Source: Dyella nitratireducens (lineage in GTDB: Bacteria > Pseudomonadota > Gammaproteobacteria > Xanthomonadales > Rhodanobacteraceae). Taken from it: 64,000 nucleotides of DNA. Shown one piece after another: positions 45,001-55,179 of the stretch. The notes below the pieces were generated by a model that was not told the DNA's origin, searched no databases, and saw only the letters and a program-made list of their open reading frames with translations. The stretch lies in contig NZ_BMJA01000006.1 of the NCBI RefSeq assembly GCF_014642835.1, positions 230,405 through 294,404 of the forward strand, given 5' to 3'. Numbering within the stretch: position 1 is the first letter of the stretch; every line of letters begins with the position of its first letter. The position numbers were made by a program, and so were the translations under genes.

Positions 45001-45666
45001 TTATTTGGGCGCATCAGGTTGTTGTTCCGGCATGGCCGTCTTGAACGCATCCAGCTCCATGCATGCCGCGTCGATGCGCAAGATCGTCGGATAATCCTCC
45101 AACGGGGTCTTCCATCGCCGCGCGTTGTACACCTGCGGCACCAGGCAAAGATCAGCCAGGCCCGGCGTATCACCATGACAATAGCGACCCGTCTCCTTGC
45201 TGTTCGCCAGCACGGTTTCCAAAGCCTGGAATCCGGCGGCAATCCAGTGGCGCATCCAGATGCTTTTCTGTTCGTCATCGGCACCGAATTGCGAGCCAAT
45301 CTGCTGCAACACGCGCAGATTGCCGATGGGATGGATATCGCAACCAACGATTTGTGCCATGGCACGCACGCGCGCCTTGCCAGCGGCATCCGCCGGCAAC
45401 AACGGCGGGTGCGGATGGGTTTCATCCAGGTATTCAGCGATGGCCATGGACTGCGTCATCACCTTGTCTCCATCGACCAGCACCGGTACTAGCTGCTGCG
45501 GATTGAGCGCCACATACTCTGGCGAGTGTTGTTCACCACCGTCGCGAACCAGATGCACAGCCCTGGTTTCGTAATGCAAGCCCTTTAGATTCAGTGCGAT
45601 GCGCACGCGGAAGGCCGCGCTGGAACGCCAATAACTGTAAAGCACGAGGCTGGATGACATAGTCAT
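45001..45666 (-). CDS. maiA: Maleylacetoacetate isomerase (zeta-class GST)
   Basis: A 221-residue glutathione transferase that isomerises maleylacetoacetate to fumarylacetoacetate in tyrosine/homogentisate breakdown. YSYWRSSAAFRVRIALNLKG (about 10-29) carries the SSxxxR catalytic motif, and VPVLVDG and QSMAIAEYLDE form the glutathione site. A second ATG (45660) is two codons in. hmgA and fahA, the usual partners, are not in this window, so the exact substrate is inferred from family. Confidence 0.92.
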   Translation of the reverse strand: MTMSSSLVLYSYWRSSAAFRVRIALNLKGLHYETRAVHLVRDGGEQHSPEYVALNPQQLVPVLVDGDKVMTQSMAIAEYLDETHPHPPLLPADAAGKARVRAMAQIVGCDIHPIGNLRVLQQIGSQFGADDEQKSIWMRHWIAAGFQALETVLANSKETGRYCHGDTPGLADLCLVPQVYNARRWKTPLEDYPTILRIDAACMELDAFKTAMPEQQPDAPK

Positions 45667-45788
45667 TCCATAGAACTGAAACCTTGAGTGTAAACCTGCA
45701 CCGTTTGCATCGCCGCGAGGCGGGCAGGAAAATAGCCTGTTCCGGCCTCCGGGCCTGACCTTCTTCCATAGCTGCCAGGAGTTTTCCC

Positions 45789-46967
45789 GTGACCATCACC
45801 CGCATGAGCGACCTCGATCTGCGCGGCAAGCGCGTGCTGATCCGCGAAGACTTGAACGTGCCGATCGAGAACGGCCGCATCACCTCCACGCAACGCCTGG
45901 ATGCCTCGCTGCCCACCATCAAGGCTGCGCGCGATGCCGGCGCCAAGGTGATGGTGATGTCGCATTTGGGACGTCCAAAGGAAGGCCAGTTCGACGAGGA
46001 ATCCTCCCTCAAGCCGGTGGCCGCATGGCTGGGTGAACATCTCGGCAAGCCTGTGCGCCTGATCGCCGATTATCTTGATGGCGTGGATGTCGCCGACGGC
46101 GAAGTAGTGGTACTGGAAAACTGCCGCATGAATGTCGGCGAAGGCAAGGATGATGAAGCGCTGACGAAGAAGTATGCCGCGCTGTGCGACGTGTTCGTGA
46201 TGGATGCCTTCGGCACCGCGCATCGCGCGCAAGCTTCCACGCATGGCGTGATCAAGTTTGCCCCCATCGCAGCGGCCGGCCCGCTGCTGTGCGACGAACT
46301 CGATGCGCTCGGCAAAGCGCTGGAACAGCCCGCACATCCACTGCTTGCCATCGTCGCGGGCTCCAAGGTTTCGACCAAACTCACGCTGCTGGAAAACCTG
46401 ATTGGCAAGGTTGATCAGCTGATCGTCGGTGGTGGCATCGCCAACACCTTTATCGCCGCCGCAGGCCACGGCGTCGGCAATTCGTTGTACGAACCCGATC
46501 TGATTCCTGCCGCGAAGAAAGTACTGGCCGATGCCAAGCGCCGTGGCGCCGAGGTGCCGATGCCGGTCGACGTGGTGGTGGCGCCGGAGTTCTCTGCGCA
46601 TGCACCAGCCACAGTGAAAGCAGTGGACCAGGTGAAGGACGACGAGATGATTCTGGACATTGGTCCGGAAACTGCCAAGCAGTACGCCGAGCTGATTGCC
46701 AAAGCCGGCACCGTGGTATGGAACGGCCCTGTGGGCGTGTTCGAGTTCGACGCCTTCGGCAAGGGCACGGAAGTGCTGGCGCATGCGGTTGCCGATTCGA
46801 AGGCGTTTTCCATTGCCGGTGGCGGCGACACGCTGGCGGCAGTGGATAAATACGGCATCGAAGACAAGGTTTCCTACATCTCCACCGGTGGTGGTGCGTT
46901 CCTGGAATTCCTGGAAGGCAAGGAGCTACCTGCAGTAGCAGCGTTGAAGGCGCGGGCAGCAAAGTAA
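45789..46967 (+). CDS. pgk: Phosphoglycerate kinase
   Basis: The glycolytic enzyme interconverting 1,3-bisphosphoglycerate and 3-phosphoglycerate with ADP/ATP. 392 residues, normal length. [19 protein letters not shown] (about 14-32), [10 protein letters not shown], and the C-terminal nucleotide loop [12 protein letters not shown] and [13 protein letters not shown]. The GTG start at 45789 follows CCAGGAG by 7 bases. Usual neighbours (gap, pyk, fba) are not present. Confidence 0.98.
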   Translation: MTITRMSDLDLRGKRVLIREDLNVPIENGRITSTQRLDASLPTIKAARDAGAKVMVMSHLGRPKEGQFDEESSLKPVAAWLGEHLGKPVRLIADYLDGVDVADGEVVVLENCRMNVGEGKDDEALTKKYAALCDVFVMDAFGTAHRAQASTHGVIKFAPIAAAGPLLCDELDALGKALEQPAHPLLAIVAGSKVSTKLTLLENLIGKVDQLIVGGGIANTFIAAAGHGVGNSLYEPDLIPAAKKVLADAKRRGAEVPMPVDVVVAPEFSAHAPATVKAVDQVKDDEMILDIGPETAKQYAELIAKAGTVVWNGPVGVFEFDAFGKGTEVLAHAVADSKAFSIAGGGDTLAAVDKYGIEDKVSYISTGGGAFLEFLEGKELPAVAALKARAAK

Positions 46968-46980
46968 ACCCATAACTTCA

Positions 46981-47020
46981 CACTGCCGTCATTCCCGCGA
47001 AAACGGGAATGACGGCAGTG
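46981..47020. repeat. Perfect 40-base palindrome between pgk and alkB
   Basis: Arms CACTGCCGTCATTCCCG / CGGGAATGACGGCAGTG (17 bases) around CGAAAA. Third member of the GTCATTCC family in this window, again between convergent genes. Confidence 0.9.
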
Positions 47021-47023
47021 TAG

Positions 47024-47617
47024 TTACCAGGTTTTATCGGCTTTCTCCGGCCGCACCCGAAACGCTACGCTGATTCTCGGCCCCACTGGGCACCGCAGCT
47101 TGGGAATGCCGTGGTCATAATGCCATTGCGCATTCCAGCCCATTAGCAACAGGCTGCCTGCCTCCAACTCCAGCTCGGTCTTTAGCCTTGGTGGCTTCTT
47201 GCGCTGAATCACCATGGTCCGTGTCGCTCCCAATGACAGCAACACGATCGGTCGATGCGGTACCAATTCGTGCAACTTGTCGTTATGCAGCGCTACGCTG
47301 TCATGTTCGTCGCGATAGCAGTTAAGCCCAATGCTATTGAACGGCACATCCACGTGTTGCTTGACCACCGCCAAGGCATCGCGCAATACGCTCGGCAGCG
47401 CAGAACTGGCGATGTCGTAATGACAATGCAAGCGCGGCACGCCCACCAAACGCTCGTACATCATGCGCGAGCTTTCATGCCAGTCACCGTGGTTAAGTAA
47501 GGTATCGAACCAGGCTTTGGCTAATGCAGGTGTGATGATGTCCGGGTAATAGGTGATCGGCCCGGTCTGATCCTCGACAATCCTTTGTACACCCTGTTCG
47601 AAAAGTAGTGCTTGCAT
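47024..47617 (-). CDS. alkB: AlkB-type 2-oxoglutarate-dependent DNA/RNA dealkylase
   Basis: A 197-residue Fe(II)/2-oxoglutarate dioxygenase that removes alkyl groups from bases. Metal ligands: HxD in LHNDKLHE and the later His in WHYDHGIPK; the 2-oxoglutarate arginines are in RISVAFR. GLNCYRDEHD before the HxD is typical of AlkB homologs. GAGGG precedes the ATG at 47617, 7 bases after the dnaE2 stop, so it is the last gene of the lexA-imuA-imuB-dnaE2 operon and should be SOS-induced along with it. Confidence 0.93.
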   Translation of the reverse strand: MQALLFEQGVQRIVEDQTGPITYYPDIITPALAKAWFDTLLNHGDWHESSRMMYERLVGVPRLHCHYDIASSALPSVLRDALAVVKQHVDVPFNSIGLNCYRDEHDSVALHNDKLHELVPHRPIVLLSLGATRTMVIQRKKPPRLKTELELEAGSLLLMGWNAQWHYDHGIPKLRCPVGPRISVAFRVRPEKADKTW

Positions 47618-47624
47618 AAAACCC

Positions 47625-50600
47625 TCAATGAAAATCCCGCGAGCGAGCATCGAGGTCCGCCAGCATGCTGCTGAGATCGCGTAGTCGCCGTGCAATCAGA
47701 TGGCTTACGCCATCAACCGCTTCCCAGCGACCTTCGATTGCGAGCAAGCGCGCTTCCAGATAAGGACGGCGCTGGGTTTGCGCGATGTGATTCCACACCA
47801 CGACGTTTACATGGCCGAACTCATCCTCGATGGTGATGAAGGTGACGCCGCTGGCGGTCTGCGGTTGCTGGCGTTGTGTGACCAACCCCACCGTGCGCAC
47901 CTGCGTGGCATGCGGCAATTTCTGCAGGCTGCGCGAATCCAGGTATCGATCGGCGCGCAGACGGCTACGCAGCAGCTTCAATGGATGCGGCCCAAGGCTC
48001 AATCCACTGTGTGCGTAATCGGCCGTCATGTTTTCGACGATCGTGGGCAGCGGTAGCACGATGTCCTGTTCGTTCGGGCTAGTGCGACCGAATAGAGGCA
48101 GCTGAGATTCAACGCCCGAAGTAAGCCATAGCGCACGATGGCGATGACCTGCCAGGCCACGCAAGGCGCCTGCGTCGGCGAGCAGATCCTGGTGACGCGA
48201 GTCCAGTTCGGCGCGTGTGCAAAGATCAACGACATCACGAAACGGCCCAAGCTTGCGTGCGGCGGAAATACGTTGCGCCACTTTTTCGCTGCAACCACGC
48301 AATTGGCGCAAACCAAGTCGCAAAGCGAATCCCTTCTTGCTGCGTGCATCAGGCTCCAGTGTGCAATCCCAATCGCTATAGCGAACATCCATCGGACGCA
48401 CACCGATGCCATGGCGCTGCGCATCCTGCACGATTTGACTGGGGCCATAGAAACCCATCGGTTGCGCGTTGAGCAGTGCGCAGGCAAACATGGCTGGCTC
48501 ATGGCATTTCAGCCAACTGCTTGCATAAGCAATGTTGGCGAAGCTGGCGGCGTGGCTTTCTGGAAAGCCGTAGCTGCCGAAGCCTTTTATCTGGTTGAAG
48601 ATCTGTTCGGCGAATTCCTGCGTATAACCTCTTGCCAACATGCCGGTAACGAGCTTTTCGTGATGTTTCTCCATGTCGCCGTAACGTTTCCATGCCCCCA
48701 TGGCGCGACGCAATTCATCCGCGTCGCCTGCCGTGTAACCGGCCGCCACCATGGCCAGCTTCATCACTTGCTCCTGAAACAGCGGCACGCCTTTGGTACG
48801 CTCAAGTACCGGCTCCAGCTCTTTCGATGGATAGGCGACAGGTTCTTCGCCGCTTCGACGTCTCAAATAGGGATGCACCATGTCGCCCTGGATAGGACCG
48901 GGTCTCACGATCGCGATCTGGATGACCAGGTCGTAATAACTGGCTGGCTTGAGCCGCGGCAACATCGCCATTTGCGCGCGGCTTTCGATCTGGAATACGC
49001 CGATGGTTTCGGCGCGCTGGATCATCGCGTACGTTGCTTTATCGTTGGGCTCGATCGTGGCAATGCTCAACGCCTTATCGCGATAGGTCTTCACAAGATC
49101 GAAGCATTTGCGCAGGCAAGTCAGCATGCCGAGCGCCAGGCAATCGACCTTGAGCAAGCCCATGGTGTCTAGATCATCCTTGTCCCACTGGATGATCGTG
49201 CGATCCGGCATGGTTGCGTTTTCCACCGGCACCAATTCATGCAGCGGTGCATCGTGAATCACGAAACCGCCCACGTGCTGGCTTAAATGACGCGGCTTAC
49301 CGAGCAGCTGCTTGGTCAGCGCAAGCAGCCTGCGCATGACAGGTACATCGGGATCGAACCCCTGTTCGCGCAAACGGTCCGGCAGAGAAGCATCGCCTAG
49401 ACGGAAGAAGCAACGGCCAAGCTTGTCGATCTGGTCTTCGGGCAGCCCTAACGCCTTGGCCACATCGCGCACGGCGCTTTTGGAGCGGTAGCTAATGACG
49501 GTGGCTGCGATCGCGGCACGTTCGCGGCCATATTTCCTGTAGACGTACTGGATAACATCTTCGCGTCGCTCGTGCTCGAAATCGACATCAATGTCGGGTG
49601 GTTCATCGCGCTCCACGGAAATGAAACGCTCTGCCAGCAGCGTAACCTTTTCCGGATCGGCATCTGTCACGCCCAACGTAAAGCACACGATGGAATTAGC
49701 TGCCGAACCACGTCCCTGGCAAAGAATGTGCTGACTGCGCGCATAACGAACGATGTCATGAACGGTGAGAAAAAACGCCGCGTATTTTTTCCTCTCGATC
49801 AGTTGCAGCTCATGCTCGATAGTAGCCTGATGCAGGGCTGGCACACCTTGCGGCCAGCGCCATGCCGAACCTTCGGCAACGAGGTGACGTAGCCATTGCA
49901 TGGGCGTATAGCCTTCCGGCACCAGTTCCTTCGGATACTGGTACTGCAAATCCTTTTTTAAATTGAACGTGCAACGCTTGGCGATGCGTACGCTCTCTTC
50001 CAGCAATGCCTTGGGATAAATCTTTTCCAGCACCGAACGCCGGCGAAGATGCCGCTCGCCATTGCGAAACAACACGGAACCAGCTTCAGCAATGGTCATG
50101 TGATGCCGTATCGCTGTCATCGTGTGCTGCAGCGGCAGGCAACGACGCATATGCATGTGCACATCGCCACTTGCTACGCGCGGTAGCTGCAGCGCTTCGC
50201 CCAGCGCCTCGAGTTCAGTAAAACGCGCTGCATCGTCACAGTCGCGATGCAACTCCACCGCCAGCCAGGAACGATTACCGAAGGTGTGTTTCACCCAGGC
50301 CCCATGTTCGTGATTAGGTTCCCGTTCGGGAATCCAAAGCACCAACGTGCCCGGCGCACCGTCTGCAATGTCTGCCCGGGTCAAGCGATATTCGCCTTTT
50401 TCGGAGCCCCTCCGACCTCGCGTAATCAGCTGGCACAGCGAGACATAGCCTTGCTTGCTTTCCGCCAGCAGCACCAGCCTGGGGCCATCGGCGAACTGGA
50501 TTTCCGTGCCGACGATCAGTGGCATTTTCGTATCGCGCGAAGCCTCCCACGCGCGCACGATGCCGGCGAGAGAGCATTCGTCGGTGATCGCCAGCGCGGT

Positions 50601-50702
50601 ATAACCGCAATCGGTGGCACGCTCAAATAATTCGCGCGCGCTGGAGGCGCCGCGCTGGAATGAAAAATCCGACAGGCAATGGAGTTCGGCGTAGTCCGTC
50701 AT
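47625..50702 (-). CDS. dnaE2: Error-prone DNA polymerase III alpha homolog DnaE2 (ImuC)
   Basis: A 1025-residue C-family polymerase used for mutagenic lesion bypass with ImuA and ImuB. N-terminal PHP domain ([12 protein letters not shown], then TALAITDE). Catalytic Asp pair in [21 protein letters not shown] (about 405-425). Palm and finger blocks follow ([27 protein letters not shown]), and a C-terminal OB fold ([29 protein letters not shown]). The ATG at 50702 overlaps the imuB stop (ATGA). Confidence 0.97.
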   Translation of the reverse strand: MTDYAELHCLSDFSFQRGASSARELFERATDCGYTALAITDECSLAGIVRAWEASRDTKMPLIVGTEIQFADGPRLVLLAESKQGYVSLCQLITRGRRGSEKGEYRLTRADIADGAPGTLVLWIPEREPNHEHGAWVKHTFGNRSWLAVELHRDCDDAARFTELEALGEALQLPRVASGDVHMHMRRCLPLQHTMTAIRHHMTIAEAGSVLFRNGERHLRRRSVLEKIYPKALLEESVRIAKRCTFNLKKDLQYQYPKELVPEGYTPMQWLRHLVAEGSAWRWPQGVPALHQATIEHELQLIERKKYAAFFLTVHDIVRYARSQHILCQGRGSAANSIVCFTLGVTDADPEKVTLLAERFISVERDEPPDIDVDFEHERREDVIQYVYRKYGRERAAIAATVISYRSKSAVRDVAKALGLPEDQIDKLGRCFFRLGDASLPDRLREQGFDPDVPVMRRLLALTKQLLGKPRHLSQHVGGFVIHDAPLHELVPVENATMPDRTIIQWDKDDLDTMGLLKVDCLALGMLTCLRKCFDLVKTYRDKALSIATIEPNDKATYAMIQRAETIGVFQIESRAQMAMLPRLKPASYYDLVIQIAIVRPGPIQGDMVHPYLRRRSGEEPVAYPSKELEPVLERTKGVPLFQEQVMKLAMVAAGYTAGDADELRRAMGAWKRYGDMEKHHEKLVTGMLARGYTQEFAEQIFNQIKGFGSYGFPESHAASFANIAYASSWLKCHEPAMFACALLNAQPMGFYGPSQIVQDAQRHGIGVRPMDVRYSDWDCTLEPDARSKKGFALRLGLRQLRGCSEKVAQRISAARKLGPFRDVVDLCTRAELDSRHQDLLADAGALRGLAGHRHRALWLTSGVESQLPLFGRTSPNEQDIVLPLPTIVENMTADYAHSGLSLGPHPLKLLRSRLRADRYLDSRSLQKLPHATQVRTVGLVTQRQQPQTASGVTFITIEDEFGHVNVVVWNHIAQTQRRPYLEARLLAIEGRWEAVDGVSHLIARRLRDLSSMLADLDARSRDFH

Positions 50703-52099
50703 GCGAACCATCCATGCAGCATCCAGCCGCATTGTTCGTCCGGCGCGCAATACACCCAGGCGCGTTGACCTTGTTCCGTTTCGACGATGTAGTAATCCCT
50801 GCGTACCGCATCGCCGTCCCACCAGCCGGTTTCTATGCGCTCGGGACCGGCGAGTATGCGTAGCATGCCGCGCAAAGGGATGGGTTTAGGCAGCAGCCAC
50901 GTGGGGCGTGTGCGTGGCTCAATAAAATTGTCATCCAGGATGGTGGTGCACTGCGAATGCTCGGGGCGCGGATCGATCGTGGCGCCCCAGCGATATACCG
51001 CGCGATCACCCAGCCGTGCACGCAAGCGCTCGCGCAATTGCTCAAACGGCAACGCATTGGCGGGACGTTCGTCGAACAGATCGCGGCCGGCAGGCACGAA
51101 ACCAGGTAGATCGTTGGCCATCAAACGCAGCGATAACACGGGTGCAGGCAGTTGTACTTGTTCCAAGCGGCCACGCGTCGCTTCGAACAGAACGTTGGCA
51201 TCACGCTCAGGCAAGAGCATACCCACTGGCACTTCGGTCGCCTTGCCTCCCCGATGTTCCAACTGCAAGGCAAAGCGTTGCACGCCGCCATCGCGTCCAG
51301 AGAGATATGCCGCAAGGTCGCTGGTCATACGTTTGATGGGAAACACCAGCGCAGCGATGTTTTCTACTTCGTGCGAAAGCTCGATGCGCCAATCCACGGC
51401 ATCGGGTGGCACATAGAGTTCCAGTCCGGCTGGTGCATCGCCCAGCAGGCGATCGATGGTTTGCAACAGTTCAGCGCCGAAGCGGCGTTGCAAACCATCG
51501 CGCGGCATGCACAAGAGCTGGCCGAGGCGGCGGATGCCCATGCGTGACAGCGCATCCACTGCATGCTCGGGCAAATGACTTTTCACCAAAGGCACCGCCT
51601 CGAGTGCACGTTGCATGACCTCCCTCGTCAGCACGGCCTGCCCATCCTTGATGCTGGCGAGCACCTGTGCAGCATGCGGCGTCGGCGCAGCAGCGATGTC
51701 ATGGCGAAAACCAAGTGCAGAGAGATCGCTACGCAGACTGCGCTCAATCGTCTGCCATTCGCCCAACAGACTGCGACTACGGCTGATTTCCAGCACAATG
51801 GCCTGCGGCAGCAGCGCCACTTGCGAGCTGTAGCGGTACGCCACGCCGGCCAGAAAACGCTGCCAGCGATCCGCTTCTGCAGCGTCATAAGGCATGGCTT
51901 CGAATTGCGCCAGCAACGCTTGTGCGGCAGTCAGACGTTGGCCGACGTACAAACCTGCATCTTGTGCCGATGCATTGGCTGCAACGACGCAGCGTGCATT
52001 CGCGGGGCCATCCACCAGCACCAGCGGGACATCATCGGATCGTCGGCGGAGGACGCCATCGAGCGCCAAGTGTGGAAGTGTGATGCAAACCCAAAGCAT
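50699..52099 (-). CDS. imuB: ImuB, Y-family polymerase-like mutagenesis protein
   Basis: A 466-residue protein that bridges DnaE2 and the beta clamp; it has the Y-family fold but not the full acidic catalytic set (the first strand reads [13 protein letters not shown] and the usual SIDE-type motif is not seen). [25 protein letters not shown] resembles the fingers of ImuB proteins, and [22 protein letters not shown] is the thumb helix-hairpin. The C-terminal region [14 protein letters not shown] end matches ImuB tails. Starts 12 bases after imuA. Confidence 0.94.
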   Translation of the reverse strand: MLWVCITLPHLALDGVLRRRSDDVPLVLVDGPANARCVVAANASAQDAGLYVGQRLTAAQALLAQFEAMPYDAAEADRWQRFLAGVAYRYSSQVALLPQAIVLEISRSRSLLGEWQTIERSLRSDLSALGFRHDIAAAPTPHAAQVLASIKDGQAVLTREVMQRALEAVPLVKSHLPEHAVDALSRMGIRRLGQLLCMPRDGLQRRFGAELLQTIDRLLGDAPAGLELYVPPDAVDWRIELSHEVENIAALVFPIKRMTSDLAAYLSGRDGGVQRFALQLEHRGGKATEVPVGMLLPERDANVLFEATRGRLEQVQLPAPVLSLRLMANDLPGFVPAGRDLFDERPANALPFEQLRERLRARLGDRAVYRWGATIDPRPEHSQCTTILDDNFIEPRTRPTWLLPKPIPLRGMLRILAGPERIETGWWDGDAVRRDYYIVETEQGQRAWVYCAPDEQCGWMLHGWFA

Positions 52100-52111
52100 A
52101 AGCAGCCACCC

Positions 52112-52867
52112 TTACTCCCCTCTGCTTATGGGCAAGAAGCGAATTCCTCGCTCCTCAAACTCGAGCATGTCCATTTGCTCTCCACACGTATCTGCTTTCG
52201 TGGGAATAACGGCAGTGTGGGGCGCTTTATCGCGACAACCTGGCGCTTTGATGTGCGGCTCAAAAGGAATCGCCTGCGTCGGCGCATTGCCACCACGGCA
52301 TTTGCGTACCCAGATCGACGGTTGCGGCCATGCGGCGAGTTCCAATCGCAATGCGGCCGGCGACGCATTCGCCAGATAACGACGATCGCGAAACACGAAA
52401 GCTAGCGCACGCCCGGTATCCGCCGCCACTTGCAGACGACGCAGACTGCGATCATCAGCTTGCTGCGGCCACGCCAACACGGCGGCGCAACTACCGGAAC
52501 GCAAACATTGTTCGGCAGCCCACAGCACGTGTTTCTCGTCCGCATCGACGATTTCCACGCGCTGCAGACTCACGCCTTGCTGCCGCCAGCCCATGGCGCA
52601 TGGTGCATACGGCGGCGCGATCAGCATGACAGGACGCTGGCCTTGCGTGAGTCGCGCGAGCGTTGGCAGCACCAAGCGCAATTCGCCGATGCCGTCGGCC
52701 GGCAGCAGGATTTCCGTGAGCGAAGCTTCCGGCCAGCCGTGTGCCGGCAGTACTGCATCCAGCATCAGCCAACCGGTGGGTTGTCCGCCTTCGACCGGTG
52801 CCGTCGAACGACCGCGCCAGACCTGCCGGGCCTCGAGCAGGTTCGACAAAGCCACGACCGTGCCCAT
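52112..52867 (-). CDS. imuA: ImuA, SOS mutasome subunit with a repeat-derived tail
   Basis: A 251-residue RecA/SulA-like protein of the ImuABC mutasome. ALSNLLEARQVWRGR opens as in the family, GWPEASLTEILLPADGIGELRLVLP and AVLAWPQQADDRSLRRLQVAA are core stretches. Homologs usually end soon after the RKCRGGNAP block (about 188-196). Here about 50 extra residues follow, and residues 217-226 (HTAVIPTKAD) are encoded by half of a GTCATTCC-type repeat (52190-52218). The ATG at 52867 overlaps the lexA TAA (TAATG). Confidence 0.92.
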   Translation of the reverse strand: MGTVVALSNLLEARQVWRGRSTAPVEGGQPTGWLMLDAVLPAHGWPEASLTEILLPADGIGELRLVLPTLARLTQGQRPVMLIAPPYAPCAMGWRQQGVSLQRVEIVDADEKHVLWAAEQCLRSGSCAAVLAWPQQADDRSLRRLQVAADTGRALAFVFRDRRYLANASPAALRLELAAWPQPSIWVRKCRGGNAPTQAIPFEPHIKAPGCRDKAPHTAVIPTKADTCGEQMDMLEFEERGIRFLPISRGE

Positions 52868-53496
52868 TAGCTGCCCCTCACCAGACCTGCGAACAGTCCT
52901 TCGATGGCAAAGTCTTCAGTGGGATCGGGGTCGATCGGCTGATAGCCGGGGCTGTTCGGCAGCAGGCGGATCACATCGCCTTTCCAATACAGCCGCTTGA
53001 TAGTGAAGCGATCGCCCGCCACGCGAGCTGCGACCACTTGGCCATGCCGTGCGATCGGCGTGGCGTGGACGGCTACCAAGTCGCCATCCAGGATGCCTTC
53101 GTCGCGCATGGAGTCGCCCACCACCCTCACCAGGTAATCCGGCTTCAGGCGGAACAACCATCGCGAGACACGCAGGCTGCGTTCCACGCGCGATTCGGAA
53201 AAGATCGGCTCGCCAGCCGCGACGCGGCCGATCAGGGGAAGTTCGAGGGTATCGGCAGCGAGCGGATCGGTTTCCTGCACCAACCGAATGCCACGTGTTC
53301 GGTTGGGCTCGATCACCAATCGGCCTTTGGCTTCCAGCGAACGCACGTGCTTGAGCACCGCGCTCACGCTGGGAATACCCATCGCCTGGCCGATTTCCTC
53401 CAGCGTAGGCACTTCCCCACTCTGCTCCAGCCGCTCACGGATGAAGGCGAGGATGTTGGACTGGCGGCTGGTGAGCTGAAGGGTCATGGCGCACAT
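52867..53496 (-). CDS. lexA: LexA-type SOS repressor leading the mutasome operon
   Basis: A 209-residue repressor cleaved on RecA activation. Winged helix at the N-terminus (TLEEIGQAMGIPSVSAVLKHVRSLEAKG, about 31-58). Cleavage site Ala-Gly in VAAGEP (94-95), catalytic S129 in VVGDSMRDEG and K167 in FTIKRLY. The ATG at 53496 has AAGGTGA 5 bases upstream; ATG 53487 is a second candidate. A perfect 9-base inverted repeat ends one base before the start and includes the ribosome site. Being first in this operon, it is the LexA2-like paralog known from Xanthomonas and pseudomonads; another lexA next to recA may exist elsewhere. Confidence 0.95.
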   Translation of the reverse strand: MCAMTLQLTSRQSNILAFIRERLEQSGEVPTLEEIGQAMGIPSVSAVLKHVRSLEAKGRLVIEPNRTRGIRLVQETDPLAADTLELPLIGRVAAGEPIFSESRVERSLRVSRWLFRLKPDYLVRVVGDSMRDEGILDGDLVAVHATPIARHGQVVAARVAGDRFTIKRLYWKGDVIRLLPNSPGYQPIDPDPTEDFAIEGLFAGLVRGS

Positions 53497-53497
53497 C

Positions 53498-53519
53498 TTT
53501 TCACCTTTTTAGGTGAAAA
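53498..53519. promoter_or_regulatory. Putative LexA operator or RNA hairpin over the lexA ribosome site
   Basis: TTTTCACCT-tttt-AGGTGAAAA, perfect 9-base arms with a 4-base centre. It ends one base before the lexA ATG and covers its Shine-Dalgarno. As DNA it would be an operator for the encoded repressor; as RNA it would form a stem-loop hiding the ribosome site. It does not match the E. coli SOS box (CTGT-N8-ACAG). Confidence 0.65.
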
Positions 53520-53573
53520 TGAAGTGTCCGCAGTTAGCACCCTCCCCGGCTTGGCGAGGAGGGCCTTACAAGG

Positions 53574-54491
53574 TCAAACCGGCTCCAGCCAGCCCCACTT
53601 GTCCTGCGTTTTGCCGTTGAATAGCCCGAAGTACAGCTCCTGCAGGCGGCGGGTGAGGCGACCGGCCTTGCCGCTACCCACCTGCTTGCCGTCGATCTCG
53701 CGAATGGGAGTGATTTCGGCGGCGGTGCCGCACATCAGCACTTCGTCGGCCAGGTACAGGTATTCGCGTGGAATGTCGCGCTCCACCACTTCGATGCCGT
53801 CTTCGCGCGCCAGCACCTTGATGGTGTCGCGGGTGATGCCGGCGAGAATGGAGGCGCTGGCGGGCGTGGTGTGCAGCGCGCCGTCGAATACCAGGAACAG
53901 GTTTTCGCCAGCACCTTCGCTGAGCAGGCCACCAGCAGCCAGGGCGATGCCTTCGCCAAAGCCGAGACGACGCGCTTCACGTGCGATCAACTGGCCCGAA
54001 AGGTAATTGCCGCCAGCTTTCGCGCCCGCCGGAATGGTGTTCGGCGCAAAACGCTGCCAGCTCGATACACAGGCAGTGATGCCAACTTCCAGCGCCTCCG
54101 GCCCGAGGTATGGGCCCATCGGCCAAGTGGCCACGGCGATGTCGATCGGTGTTTCGGCGGAAAGCCCGAAACCGCCCAGACCACGATAAGCCACCGGGCG
54201 CAAGTAGGCAGCGGAGTAACCGTTCTTGCGGATGACGTCGCGGCACGCAGCAGCCAGTTCTTCCTGCGCATACGGCAGCACCATGTCGTAGATCTTGGCC
54301 GAGTGATACAGGCGCTTTAAGTGATCGGTGAGACGGAAGATCGCCGCGCCTTCCGGCGTGACATAGCTGCGTATCCCTTCGAACACCGAGGAGCCGTAAT
54401 GCAAGGCGTGCGACATCACATGCGCGGTGGCATCTTTCCACGGCTTGATCTCGCCGTTCTGCCAAATCCATTCGGGATACTGTTGGGCCAT
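53574..54491 (-). CDS. ilvE: Branched-chain amino acid aminotransferase
   Basis: A 305-residue class IV PLP aminotransferase making or degrading leucine, isoleucine and valine. WQNGEIKPWKDATAHVMSHALHYGSSVFEGIRSY (about 9-42), the Schiff-base lysine in GAKAGGNYLSGQL (about 160), and LLSEGAGENLFLV. GGAG before the ATG at 54491 fixes the start. It stands alone, 50 bases from the lexA palindrome; a CCCTCC/GGAGGG hairpin at 53540-53563 may end its transcript. Confidence 0.96.
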   Translation of the reverse strand: MAQQYPEWIWQNGEIKPWKDATAHVMSHALHYGSSVFEGIRSYVTPEGAAIFRLTDHLKRLYHSAKIYDMVLPYAQEELAAACRDVIRKNGYSAAYLRPVAYRGLGGFGLSAETPIDIAVATWPMGPYLGPEALEVGITACVSSWQRFAPNTIPAGAKAGGNYLSGQLIAREARRLGFGEGIALAAGGLLSEGAGENLFLVFDGALHTTPASASILAGITRDTIKVLAREDGIEVVERDIPREYLYLADEVLMCGTAAEITPIREIDGKQVGSGKAGRLTRRLQELYFGLFNGKTQDKWGWLEPV

Positions 54492-54554
54492 GGGGGATCT
54501 CCGGTGGGGATCGCCCATGATAGCGTGCCGAATCTTTCGACACCTTTCGTTCGT

Positions 54555-55148
54555 TTAGCCACCTTGTGGGAGTAACCACACGCAGCCCGAACGATGCACC
54601 ACGTCGAAACGGGTTTGCGCGGTGGCGCCACTGCCATCGTCGGATTCGGTCTGCACGATCAGCGCTTCACCATGCGCAGGCGTTTGGTTGGGTGAGGCTG
54701 ATAACGAAAGCGAAGATGCATCCGCTTCATCATCATCGCTGGAAGTCGAAGAGGCGTTGGGAATGCTTTTCACCTCGACGAGTGGTCGCGACATCAGGCG
54801 GATGAAATAGCGGATATCCGCGACGACTTCGTCTTTCCCATCGCCGTTCCATAATGTCAGGCCGGCAAGACGGTTGGGATTGCGTTCGGCGAAAGCATCA
54901 GTCACGGCTTGCTTGAGCTGTTTCATATCTGCAGCGCACGTCACCGCGGGGGCTTGCGAAGGTTGAGTCGGAGCCGATGTACTCGTCACAGGTGCTGGCA
55001 TCACAGGCTTGGCATTCACGTCAGTGCAAACGCGATCCGTAAAGACGGGAATGCCATCCGCGCCCATGCAACGATGGATATCGCCCTGCGCTTTGACGGC
55101 AGAGATAGGCAACAACAACAGCAGCAGGAGCAAGGCGAGGGAACGCAT
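54555..55148 (-). CDS. Exported DUF4124-like hypothetical protein
   Basis: A 197-residue exported protein. MRSLALLLLLLLLPISAVKA is the signal peptide. IHRCMGADGIPVFTDRVC just after it matches the short DUF4124 module (Cys-containing, ending in TD), often found at the front of small envelope proteins in this group. The rest is acidic with a Ser/Asp run near 140-160 and a C-terminal WLLP. No other family seen. It follows metF by 31 bases on the same strand and may share its transcript. Confidence 0.7.
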   Translation of the reverse strand: MRSLALLLLLLLLPISAVKAQGDIHRCMGADGIPVFTDRVCTDVNAKPVMPAPVTSTSAPTQPSQAPAVTCAADMKQLKQAVTDAFAERNPNRLAGLTLWNGDGKDEVVADIRYFIRLMSRPLVEVKSIPNASSTSSDDDEADASSLSLSASPNQTPAHGEALIVQTESDDGSGATAQTRFDVVHRSGCVWLLPQGG

Positions 55149-55179
55149 CGGGCAAGCATAGCCCGATGCGTGACACGCA

